A DNA stretch of 64,000 nt, taken from the NCBI GenBank assembly GCA_047967505.1, contig CM106541.1; one strand, written 5' to 3'. This document shows positions 9,990-20,669 of the stretch, in pieces; position 1 is the stretch's first letter; each line of letters opens with the position of its first letter. The notes under the pieces are model-generated. The model did no database searches. It was not told the DNA's origin and worked only from the letters and a program-made list of their open reading frames with translations. Position numbers and translations under genes: made by a program. This stretch comes from Dipteris shenzhenensis. Its lineage: Eukaryota > Polypodiophyta > Polypodiopsida > Gleicheniales.

Positions 9990-10810
9990 GGTGAATTGTC
10001 ATGCAATCCATGTTTCGGCCCAAGACACAAAGGTAAATGACATACATATGATTGCATGGAATAAATGTGACTTATGATGCATGTTGTTTGAAGTCATTGC
10101 AAGTACATGATGGTTCATTGCAAATGCATACTATATATGTCTTGCCCACAGGATCATATTCAAAGCCCTCAACCACGAACTCTTCATCTTCATTCATATT
10201 CTGCACCATTTCTGGGGTCACAATAGTTGCCATATGTATAGAGTGATCAATGCAATCTGTAGTTACTTTTGAGATGCATCTCCTATGCTTCATCTTACAA
10301 TGACTACATGTAGGGGTTATGCTTCCTGAGAGGTTTGGTGTTTGATCCCCACTAGATATTGTGTCATTTGTAGCAATGTTGCTCGAAATCTTAGAAACAT
10401 CTAGAATAAAACCATATCTTTGTAGGTTCCTTATTTATAGACTTGTCAAACTGACTCCTATTTGCATGTGCCACTGTTTAGGGGTTGTTGGAGCACCAAT
10501 AATATTTTTACCTCTTGACCATGCACGTGTCACATCATCTCCACAAAACCAAAAAAACTACACTCTCTGACCATGAATGTGCTTCATTCTACCCTTGAAG
10601 CAAGGGGCATGATTTTCTTGCATGTTATTGTCATTAATTAGTTCTCCATGCTTATGACCCAAACTTGAAAGCCATGATTGGCTATGCACCTTTCTTCCTC
10701 GCTCCACCCTATGAATGGCCCAACAAACATCATGGATTTCTTTTTCGTGTACCCGAATACACATGTCCAATTGCTGTCTACTTTCAACAAGACAAACAAG
10801 ATGATCATGG
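9990..10810 (-). pseudogene. SWIM zinc-finger gene, 3' part (downstream of the copia insertion)
   Basis: On the minus strand this continues the gene begun at 25611. It reads HDHLVCLVESRQQLDMCIRV directly from the TSD, then broken frames, then VTPEMVQNMNEDEEFVVEGF and GKTYIVCICNEPSCTCNDFK, and, past a TGA, TFIPCNHMYVIYLCVLG. The arrangement C-T-C ... C-N-H is a SWIM zinc finger (CxCx(n)CxH), found in MULE and FAR1-type transposase proteins, where it sits C-terminal to the catalytic domain. No DDE motif was identified between the two halves. The gene ends about 700 bases from the left terminus of the MULE-like element. Several stops make it a pseudogene. Confidence 0.6.
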
Positions 10811-11542
10811 TGTTAGATATCAATTCTCCACTCTCGTGTAACTACGCGTGAACCAGCTAACTCTACTTGTAAGTCCCCCATATGAGGAGAAGGCATTTGA
10901 GTAGCTCGGTTATCCGGTAGGTCCTGGTTTGGACACCAAATGGGGGCCATGTGTGGCCTGATGGCTAGATGGCTTTAGATAGAGTTGGCACACTGCAACT
11001 AGGCTACATGCAAGTGCACGAAGGCATCCCATGATTGACCGCACTGAGGGTAGATGGAGCGTTTCCCAGGGCAGCCCACTCTTGGGTTGCGGGGCCCATT
11101 TGGAGCCCCAGATGATCCCGGATGGCTCTAGGCCGAACAAACTCCATAGGTTAGTTGCTCTATTTTGTGCCACATTTCTATCGTGTGGTCGGTGGCCTAT
11201 TTTAGGACCGACCCCTAGTCGGTCGTTTTGGGTGGACTGGGTCGGTCACCCAATTGGGTCTAACCGACTACGACTGGTGGCTATAAAAGAGCAAGCCCAT
11301 GAAGTCCATCATCATCACTGGCTATAGCAACCCTGATTCCTTAGCATCTAGCCTTTGTCCTCTACTGTTTCTAGTATGCCATCAAAGCTTCTCACACAGG
11401 AGCACACGGCTGGGAGGTAGCGCCATCTATTGTATCAGTTTTACAGTAATCAAATTTTTTATTCTCCACACTATCTGCTTTTCTTTCTTGCATACGAGAT
11501 CCTGTTATCTGTTGAGCTCAGATGTTGTATTGTTTTCTTACA
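10811..11542 (+). repeat. 5' LTR of the outer copia element, with PBS following
   Basis: The LTR is 732 bases, bounded by TG...CA. A TATA box (TATAAAAG, 11282-11289) is followed about 20-30 bases on by a likely start site; the promoter is in a GC-rich stretch. The primer binding site TGGTATCAGAGC (11543-11554) fits the 3' end of initiator tRNA-Met, as usual for plant copia elements. The R/U5 part is AT-rich (CAAATTTTTTATTCTCC). Confidence 0.93.
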
Positions 11543-11612
11543 TGGTATCAGAGCTTGGACTCTAGCAAGAAGATTTGGTAGTGTGTTTCTGTTTGCGAGC
11601 AGATTGTGAGAG

Positions 11613-12090
11613 ATGGCTCAGCCCACAAGACAACGAATCCCACCGTTCGGTTGGACGGCATTAACTATCCACTCTGGAATTTCAAGATGAAGACCATCCT
11701 AAGCACATACGACTTTGGGATACCACTACTGGGTGGACGTGAAGCCGGTTGCGAGACCGATCTAGCCAATGCAGGACAATAGATAGTACCAACTGCGGAT
11801 GAGATTCTCACGTGGACAAGAAGAAATGCAGATGTGTTGTGTTCTATTGTCTGCAGTGTAAGTGACTCTGTCATGGCATTCGACATGTCACCACAGCGGA
11901 GGAGGCATGGACGGTCTTGGAAAATCAGTACAAGAACACGAATCAGATGCAGATTCAACTCACGAATGAGAAACTGTTTGAGTCTAAAATGACAGAGAAA
12001 TTCATCAGTAGGGTGAAGAATCTACGCGATCAGATGACTACGATTGGCATCACCATCACCATCACCAGCAAGAATCAAGTCAGATGGAGT
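11613..12090 (+). pseudogene. Copia gag (outer element), partial
   Basis: In shifting frames the region reads VRLDGINYPLWNFKMKTIL, GGREAGCETDLANAG, ADEILTWTRRNADVLCSIVC and NEKLFESKMTEKFI, matching the order of the UBN2-type copia gag that forms the virus-like particle. It includes at least two frameshifts and one TAG. The sequence jumps after about 12075 straight to pre-integrase sequence (LSDVLY), so the CCHC zinc knuckle and protease have been deleted. Confidence 0.75.
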
Positions 12091-12179
12091 TGTAAAATAG
12101 TTGTCGGATGTTCTTTATGTGTGAGATATCAAGAGGAACTTGTTGTTTTTCTGTGATCACGGATCAGGACCTCACGGAT

Positions 12180-13059
12180 CACGAGAGCAACACCAGGTGG
12201 CATGGCAGCGTGGAGGATAGGGAGGCTCCGAGTTGCCACATGGCGTGGCCCAGCGTGGAGGTAGTGCACAGAGGGTGCACGGATCGGTATCATTCATGAG
12301 GACTCGGGGTTGGCGGCTATTGCAGGTGCACTGTGCTGTAAATGCATGGTGGCGGGGTTTTGAACGACTGCGCGACGCGCCAACCCACCTGGGCACCCGC
12401 CTTCTCTCCAGAGTCGCCTCTCGCTCCAGCCTCCTCCACTTTTGCCGCCCCTGCTCCAACCTCCTCCAAATTTCCCATCTGACGCCGTTCCGACTCCCGC
12501 CTCCCCTTCGTTCTAACTCCGATTCGCCTCCCATTCGTTTCACCTCGTGCTTGACAACACACGCGCCACCTCTGTTCTTCCGACACCTACCTGCCCTTTG
12601 TTCTTCCGACACCCGCCTGACAGTGATCGTCCCCTTCCACATCTTGACAGATTTCTGGAGTCTCTTAACATCTTGACAGACGGGATCTTGGTTGAGCGGA
12701 CGGAATCAATCAAGCTCTCCTATGTTCCATTGGAAAAAAGGCATAGTCTTTCTTTTTACATCAGTGCATGCTCTCTCTCTCTCTCTCTCTCACTCTCTAC
12801 GTTTTTAGGATAATTTTTTAGAATAAAAACTCTCTCTCTCTCTCTCTCTCTACGTTTTGCTCTAGGGAGAGAGAGAGATAGGGATAAAAACATAGAGAGA
12901 GAGAGAGAGATCTCTACGTTTTGCTCTCTCTCTCTACGTTTTTATCCTTAGAGAAAAATGTAGAGAGAGAGAGAGGGATAGGGATAAAACGTAGAGACAG
13001 AGAGATAGGGATAAAAGCGTAGAGAGAGAGAGAGAGAGGGATAAAAACATAGAGAGTGA

Positions 13060-13099
<40 letters not shown>

Positions 13100-13173
13100 G
13101 ATTTTAATATGTTTTTAAAATGAGAAAATTTATGGCACTTTTAGATACATATAAACATGTCTTGAATGTGGAG

Positions 13174-13215
<42 letters not shown>

Positions 13216-13498
13216 AGAGAGAGAGAGAGAGAGATTTTAATATGTTTAACGTTTTAATAGCATTTTTTAGATACTAATATTTTTAACGCTTTAATATATT
13301 TTATAAAATTTTTAAATATATTTTATGATCATATTAGTTCCATAATCATTTAACATAATAATATTATAATATGTTTTTAAGATAATAAATTTAATCTAAA
13401 ATAGAAATTTATTATGTTTTTAAGATACTATTTTTTAAGATGTTTTTAATGAAGCAATTAATATTTCTAATGTTTTGAAAACATGTTGTTCTTGAATG

Positions 13499-13534
<36 letters not shown>

Positions 13535-13569
13535 AAACATGTTCTTGAATGTGGACATGTTCTTGACTG

Positions 13570-13613
<44 letters not shown>

Positions 13614-13700
13614 AATATGTTTTTAAAACAAAAACATTTATGGCATTGAGATGTATAGTAAACTCGAATGTTTTTAAGATACTATTTTTTAGGATGTTTG

Positions 13701-13737
<37 letters not shown>

Positions 13738-14185
13738 CACAGTCAAGAACATGTCCACATATTAAAAACATGTTTTTCTTGAATGTGGAGAGAGAGAGAG
13801 AGAGAGAGAGAGAGCAAACATATTTTTAATATGTGGACATATTCTTGAATGTGGAGAGAGAGAGAGAGAGAGATTTTAATATGTTTTTAAAATAAGAACA
13901 TTTATGGCATTGAGATGTATAGTAAAATCGAATGTTTTTAAGATACTATTTTTTAGGATGTTTTTAATAAAGCAATTCAATAATAATAATTATTTTTTTA
14001 ATGTTATGAAAACATGTTTTAAGATGAAATTTAAGACATTTTTTATGATAATATGCTAGGTCGCTCCTATTGACGGCTGCCCAGTTGAAGTGCCAACTCT
14101 CCCTCCAGCAAACGGAATCTTGCCTCGAGCGGACGGAATCGATCGAGTTCTCCTTGGGAACAAGGCATAGTCTTTTTTTTAGCAT

Positions 14186-14237
<52 letters not shown>

Positions 14238-14913
14238 CATTCAAGAACATGTTTTTATTGTTTTGAAAACATCTTATGAAAACATTAATATGTGGACATG
14301 TTCTTGAATGTGGAGAGAGAGAGAGGGAGAGATTTAGATTTTAATATGTTTTTAGATACTAATATTTTTAACGTCTTTTTTTTAGCATGCTCTCTAGATT
14401 TTAATATGTTTTTAAAACAAAAACATTTATGGCATTTTTAGATAATAATATTTTTAATGGCTTTTTTTTAGCATGGTCTCTAGATTTTCGGGGGGAGAGG
14501 AGGGGGGGGAGGGATGTATGTTTGACATATTGCCATATCTTTAAAAAAATGCATGAAATGGGCAATAATGATCGACATTTCTTATACTTTATAAGGACAA
14601 ACCTTCATTGAGAATGTGTTATAATGTAGGGCAATAGGTTAGGGGCTAATGGTGAGAAATAATAAGGTATATTCCTTGAGGTAGTAAATCCCATACGGGC
14701 AAGAAGGGAGGTTCGTGGAGGTTTGGTCAAGCATTGTGGAGGTTTGGGGGAGGAGGAGGGAGGTTTGGGGGAGAGAGGGGGCTTGGGGAGGGACTTTCGT
14801 GGTAATTAACATAATAAAGCTATGAAAGATGGAGTGGTGCTATGAAAGAATGTTTTTAAAACAAAAACATTTATGGCATTTTTAGATACTAATATTTATA
14901 TATAGAGATGCGG

Positions 14914-14948
<35 letters not shown>

Positions 14949-15528
14949 GATGGTGAGTCGAGGTGATGGAGAGTTCGGGAGTAGCTACACCACAGGGAGA
15001 AACAAAAAAGAGAAGCATTTATTTTGGGGGGAGAGGGGGGGGGGGAGGGATGTATGTTTGACATATTGCCATATCTTTAAAAAAATGCATGAAATGGGCA
15101 ATAATGATCCACATTTCTTATACTTTATAAGGGCAAACCTTCATTGAGAATGTGTTATAATGTAGGGCAATAGGTTAGGGGCTAACCGGGTGAGAAATAA
15201 TAAGGTATATTCCTTGAGGCAGTAAATCCCATACGGGCAAGAAGGGAGGTTCGTGGAGGTTTGGTCGAGCATTCTGGAGGTTTGGGGGAGGAGGAGGGAG
15301 GTTTGGGGGAGAGAGGGGGCTTGGGGAGGGAGTTTCGTGGTAATTAAATTTAAAAGCTATGAAAGATGGAGTGGTGCTATGAAAGAATGTTTTTAAAACA
15401 AAAACATTTATGGCATTTTTAGATACTAATATTTATATATAGAGACGCGGGAGGGAGAGAGAGAGGTGATGGTGAGTAGAGGTGATGGAGAGTTTGGGAG
15501 TAGCTACACCATAGGGAGAAACCAAAAA
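12180..15528 (-). repeat. Copy A of a 3.3-kb (GA)n-rich segment inserted in the outer copia
   Basis: The reverse complement of this segment recurs at 37563-40879. It interrupts the copia pre-integrase region: GTTGTAAAA.AGTTGTCGG followed by TGTTCTTT and GATCACGGATCAGGACCTCA is present on both sides (12091-12174 and 15529-15580), the right copy lacking 34 bases. Internally there are at least ten (GA)n or (CT)n tracts, many paired head to head around ATGTCCACATTCAAGAACATG-like arms, and a 0.5-kb direct duplication (about 14490-14900 and 15020-15440). The GC-rich left end (12180-12650) has open frames on both strands, but none resembles a known protein. The strand is set to match copy B as plus. 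Confidence 0.9.
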
Positions 15529-16489
15529 GTTGTAAAACAGTTGTCGGATGTTCTTTCTGTGATCACGGATCAGGACCTCAAAGTTCCATTCGATAAGAAT
15601 GGCACACAGATTTTGGATCTTCAAGGGAAGGTCATTGGTAAAAGTACATGGCGCAACAGCATTTACGAACTCTCAGCTTTCAGTGCTCAAGTCGATGTGA
15701 GCAACACTAAGCTGTGGCATGAGAGGTTTGGTCATCTAAACCTTAGTTCTTTAAAGGAGATGCATAAAAGTGGAATGATTGTAGACCTACCAAAAATTAC
15801 AGATCTGCCCGATGTATGTGAAGCTTGCATGATGGGGGCAAGCAACATCGATAGCCTTTTTTAAAGAAGCCAGTAGGGCAAAGGCTCCTCTAGAGCTCGT
15901 TCACATGGACGTCTATCGAAAGATGGAGATGGAAGCTTCGGGTGGTTCCTACTACTTCATGATGTTGATCGATGACTACAGTAGAAGGATATGGATATAC
16001 TTCCTGAAGACTAAAGATGAGGCTTTTAGTAAGTTCAAAGAATGGCATGTAATGGTTGAGAAAGAAACGAGGAGGAAGGTGAAGAAGTTGAGATCAGACA
16101 GAGGTGGTGAGTTCACATCAAGTGAATTCGAAAGTTACTACAAAAGTCATGGGATCAAGAGGCAGAAACCCCCACCACATACATCATAGCAAAATGGAGT
16201 AGCAGAGCACAAGATGCACGCTATTTGTGAAATGGGTAGGAGTATAATGAAAGGGAGAGATTTGCCAAAGACTTTCTGGGCCGAAGCATGTAACATGGTA
16301 GTTTACATTTTGAATCGTAGCTACACGAAGGCCGTGAACGGCGGGATGACTCCACTGCAAGCCTTTTCTAGTAAGAAACCTTCAGCTGCATATTTCAGAG
16401 TTTTTGGATGTGAATGTTTTGTGCATGTCCTTGATGCTAACAGGACCAAATGGGAACTGAAGAGCCGGAAGTGTATTTTCTTGGGCTAG
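15529..16489 (+). pseudogene. Outer copia pol: pre-integrase zinc finger and integrase
   Basis: The GAG-pre-integrase module is seen as LWHERFGHLNLSSLKEMHKS with CEACMMG (HHCC finger). The integrase follows with D in ELVHMDVYRK, FMMLIDDYSRRIWIYFLK, D in LRSDRGGEF and E in NGVAEHKM; H replaces the usual R in AERKNR. YFRVFGCECFVHV marks its end. Stops are found at about 15861, 16188 and 16487, most consistent with C-to-T or G-to-A changes. The domain order integrase before RT is diagnostic for copia. Confidence 0.9.
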
Positions 16490-18363
16490 AGTGAAGAGGC
16501 AAAGGGTTACCGTCTCTATAATTCTATTACCAAGAAGGTAATAGTAAGTCGCGATGTGGTCTTCTCAGAACAGCCGCATCAATTGGAGGAGGATGCTTCC
16601 TTTCTAGACAACTAGGACCAGGATATCCATCTAGTACAACCACCAATAGTAGACCGAACTCCCCCAATGGTGCTTGGGAGGATTCAAGATAAAGAAGAGG
16701 AAGAAGAGCCTGTAGAACCACAATGGTAATGGCCATTCCCAAAGTGGGTAAAGCAGCTTTTGGACGGTAGAGAACCTCCATCCATTGAGGAGGAACCATC
16801 CAAACACTGCCGGTCCAAGAGATAAGAGCAACAAAGAAGGGCGCAGGAACACTTAGTCTACGCTTTGATGACAGAGGTGATCCATGCTGAAGAACCCAAG
16901 TGTCTTGAAGAGGCACAAGGTGATGATAGGTGGATGGAGGCTATGCAATCAGAGTATGGCTCCATAATGAAGAACAACACTTGGGACCTTGTGGATCGAC
17001 CACCAAAATGTAAGGTAATCGACACCAAGTGAGTGTACAAGACTAAGTACAAGTTCGAGGCATATTGGATAAGTACAAGGCTCAGCTCATGGCAAAAGGA
17101 TTCGCACATGTACATGGTTTTGATTATCAGGATACTTTTGCTCCCACAGCTCGACTAACCACAATTCATAGTGTTTTGGCTTTAGCAACCCAGGGAAGTT
17201 GGCTCGTGTTTCAAATGGATGTAAAATCTGCCTTTCTGAATGGAGATCTCAAGGAGGAGGTATACGTGGAATAACCACCAGGTTTTGTGATCACCGGTCT
17301 AGAAGGTAAAGTTTGTAAACTAAAGAAGGCACTTTACGGGTTGAAACAGGCCCCACGAGCGTGGTACCAGTGGATTGATGCCTACTTTTTGCAAAATGGG
17401 TTCAGGAGGAGCCCATCTGATGCAAATTTGTATATCTTCAGAGAAGGAGGCAGGTGTATGATCGTGGTCCTTTATGTGGATAACCTTGTCATAACAGGGA
17501 ACCTTGAAGAGAAGATCTCGTAGACAAAGCAGTTGCTAGGAAGAGAGTTTGAAATGATAGACCTCGGACTGATGCATTTCTGTTTGGGGATTGAAGTTTG
17601 AAAACAGATCTTCATCTCATAGCTGAAGTATGCTAGAGAGATATTGAAGGCATTTGGCATGGCTTAGTGCAAGACAGTTGGCACCCCTATGGAGGTTGAT
17701 GTGAAGCCCTCAAATGAGGATTCATCACCACTAGTGGATGAAGTGAAGTACAGAAAGCTTGTGGGTAGTTTGATATACTTGTGCAACATGCGGCCGGACA
17801 TCAGTTTTGCGACTAGTGTACTAAGCAAGTTTTCTAATAAGCCCCGGGAGAACCATTGGAGGGCAGGGATACGAGTGCTGAAATACATCAAAGGCACCCT
17901 TGATTATGGCATCACCTATACCAAGAGCAACATCTTGACCAGATTCTGTGACTCGGATTGGGCAGGAGACGTGGATAGCAGGAGATCAGTGATAGGTTAC
18001 TGTTTCTCACTTGGATCTAGAGCTGTGTCATGGGTCAGCAAGAAGCAACCTATAGTTGCTCTTTCTTCTACTGAGGCTAAATACAAATCAGCATGTTTTG
18101 CTTCTTGTGAGGCAGTATGGTTGAGGAGGATTTTAGGGGACATGGGTACAGTGCAGAACAAACCTACGCAGTTGTCATGTGACAATCAGAGTTGCATGGC
18201 AATAGCAAAGGACCCTGTGTTCCACGCTCACACAAAACACATTGAGATTCAATATCACTTTGTACGTGAGCTCATCATGGATGGAGAGGTCGACTTGGTG
18301 TACTGTCCGATACAGCGAATGCTGCGGACATCTTTACGAAGGCTCTTGGAAGAGACTTACTAG
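16490..18363 (+). pseudogene. Outer copia pol: reverse transcriptase and RNase H
   Basis: The RT is recognised by W.EAMQSEYGSIMKNNTWDL, MAKGFAHVHGFDYQDTFAP, VFQMDVKSAFLNGDLKEEVY and KKALYGLKQAPRAWYQ. The active site reads LYVDNLVITG near 17475, where copia elements have YVDD, so the second catalytic aspartate is lost by a single G-to-A change. RNase H retains D (FCDSDWAGD), E (LSSTEAKY) and D (LSCDNQSC). The frame closes at 18361-18363. A purine tract GAGGGGGGG lies just before the 3' LTR (about 18426-18434). Confidence 0.92.
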
Positions 18364-18434
18364 AGAAGCATCTTCATCGACTTGGCATTGGGCCGAAAAA
18401 GTAAGTTCACTTGTAGGTGGACATTGAGGGGGGG

Positions 18435-18456
18435 TGTTAGATATCAATTCTCCACT
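18435..18456 (+). repeat. First 22 bases of the outer copia 3' LTR
   Basis: TGTTAGATATCAATTCTCCA followed by CT equals the start of the 5' LTR at 10811. The LTR is broken here by the inner copia element, whose TSD CCACT is 18452-18456; the LTR continues after 23913. Confidence 0.95.
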
Positions 18457-18808
18457 TGTTGAGATATCGAGCTCCACTCGTGATATGCCAGGGTGACCAT
18501 TGTGCATTTATGTCACCGACTTGTTAGCTGCAGATGCGGTTGGTACACCGCCCATGAATAATAGCTAGATGACAACTATCCTTATGTACTCTAGTTCGTG
18601 GCTTAGTTAGTATGCCACCTTAGTTAGCTGAGTTTGGTTTGAGACCCACATATACGGTTCTTCTATTTCTTTGTACTAGAGTTCTTTTTGCTTTCACAAC
18701 TAAGAAGAGGAAAACTATTTTCAGCCTCCACCTTTGTGTGTATTCCCCCATTGTGTATGTGAGAAAGCCACAAGTGAGACTCCTTCCTTCTCTCCGACTA
18801 TCTTCACA
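18457..18808 (+). repeat. 5' LTR of the inner copia element, with PBS following
   Basis: The LTR runs from TGTTGAGATATCGAG to ATCTTCACA. The primer binding site TGGTATCAGAGC (18809-18820) follows directly. No canonical TATA box is obvious. A leader of about 480 bases separates it from the gag start at 19293. Confidence 0.95.
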
Positions 18809-19292
18809 TGGTATCAGAGCCTAGTTCGTGGTAAGGAGCTCAAGAAAGCAAACCAAGTTCGCGGTGTCCTGGTAAGAGGACTAATGTTACTTTCCTTTTT
18901 CGAGTTTGGGAGCAAATCTCTGCAGGTAGCACAGCCAAAAAGTGCGAGAGTGCATTGTCTCAGATTGAGACGCCCTTCGTGGTGTGGCGAGAGGGCATTT
19001 CGGGGCCCGTTTTGGAGGCAGAAGTTCTCCGCAAGCACTGAGAAAAAGGCCCTGTTTTTGCTGTGCGACCACTGCTCTGCAGGTCAGTGAAAAGTAGCCG
19101 TAGAAATTGCATCGTATGCTTGTGTGCAGAGATATTGGGAGTTATAGAATCATCCTTATTGCCTATTCATGCAAAATCGTCACAAGGAAGTGACTGTGTG
19201 GTCAAATACCACCCCGTCAGTGTTGCAGATTTTCCCTTGTGAGGCAGAAGCTGTGTTTTTTGCAGTGACAGAATATTTTGCAGTGTTTTATA

Positions 19293-20669
19293 ATGGCATC
19301 TGATTCTCTTTCGCAGATTGTCACTGATAAGCTTGACAAGAACAACTTCCAAGCATGGAAGTTTAGAATGACAAATTTTTTTATGGAAAAAGGCTATTGG
19401 GAGTTCATTACAGGAAATGAAGAAGAACCAGTTCTTCCTAATGTTCCCAATCAATAGGAAATGCAGGCATTTAAAGGATGGCATGAGAGAGCCAGAAAAG
19501 TTATGTACTGGCTGTCTATCAGTATTTCAGATTCTACGATTGTGCATATTCAAGATGCAAGTACACCAAAGGAGGCATGGGATACTTTGGCAAAGATGTA
19601 CAGCACAAATACACAAGCCAGGAAAATGCAGCTCAAGCAGGACTTGCACAATGTGCAAAGAGAAAATATGAGCATCAATGACTACCACATGAAGCTGAAG
19701 AAAATTGCAGATGCACTTGCTTCCATTGGGTCACCAGTGGAAGATGATGATTTAGTTTCTGTGACCTTGAATGGTCTAGGAAAGGATTATGCATAGTTTC
19801 GGACATCCATTGCCATCCGTGAAAAATTTCCTGATTTTGAGGAGTTGTTTGCTCTTCTAATTTTTGAAGAACAGAGAAATGGTGGTGCATCTTCTTCAGG
19901 AGGAACTTCAAAAGAAACTATCTTCTACTCAAATGCTAGAAGAGGTAGAGGCAGAGGTAGAGTAGGCTGATCTGGAGGCCGTGGTAGAAATCAGAATATG
20001 CAGCAAACTCAAGAAAACTAGTCCTATGGAGGAGGACATGGTAACTCTAGAGACAGGGGGAGCCAAAGAGGTCGTGGTGGATGGTAGAGAGGCCAAAATG
20101 CAAACAGCAATGTTGAATGCTACTACTGTGGTAAAATGGGTCATATGGCTAAAGACTGCTATAAAAAACAGAATGACATCATGAATGGAAAATTGCAGCA
20201 AGGGAATTATGCATCTTCTAGTAGAGAGGGTGATGACAGAAATGAGCATCTATTTATGGTGCAGCACAAGACCAATTCTGTGACAACTGCAGAAGAAAGC
20301 AGGATGGATGTAAGGAAAATGGAAAAACCAAGATTTGTGGAGACTGGTGATGATACTACACATCCTATTGTGCAGATTGGTAAAATTCCTTTGTCTATGC
20401 AGGATGGGAAAAAGAAATACATGTCTGATGTATTTCATGTCCTAAATATTACCAAGAACCTAGTTTCTATTGGTCAAATGGTTGAGCAGGGCTTGCAGGT
20501 TAGATTTAATCCTCATGGTTGCTTTGTTGAGGATATGAAAAATAATAGTCGCTTGATAGCAAAAGGAAAGAAGAAGGGCAGGATGTTTATGTTGGATGTA
20601 GACATGCCTGAATTGAGTGTAGCAATGTTTGCACATGGGACCGGTGTAGTTGTAGATATTGATATCTAG
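19293..20669 (+). pseudogene. Inner copia gag and protease region
   Basis: Gag starts at ATG 19293 (MASDSLSQIVTDKLDKNNFQ), continues with W.FRMTNFFMEKGYWEFITG, the UBN2 region (AWDTLAKMYSTNTQARKMQL) and an RG-rich stretch, and has a CCHC zinc knuckle CYYCGKMGHMAKDC near 20120. The frame after that carries part of the protease region (VFHVLNITKNLVSIGQMVEQ) but no clear DSGA active site was seen, so the protease may be partly deleted. In-frame TAG/TGA stops at about 19457, 19795, 19966, 20022 and 20086 all fit CAG or CGA changed by C-to-T. Confidence 0.9.

Noticed and set aside
12172-12676. Overlapping 147-aa and 156-aa frames on opposite strands
   Set aside because: GC-rich low-complexity DNA with few stop codons by chance; part of the A/B repeat and lacking domain features.
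12770-13100. CRISPR-like array in the GA/CT-rich region
   Set aside because: The repeats are microsatellite tracts with irregular spacing in plant nuclear DNA; no spacers of constant length or cas genes.
13964-15147. Short frames repeated with near-identical protein in copies A and B
   Set aside because: Protein identity follows from DNA identity of the repeat; the frames consist of microsatellite translations.
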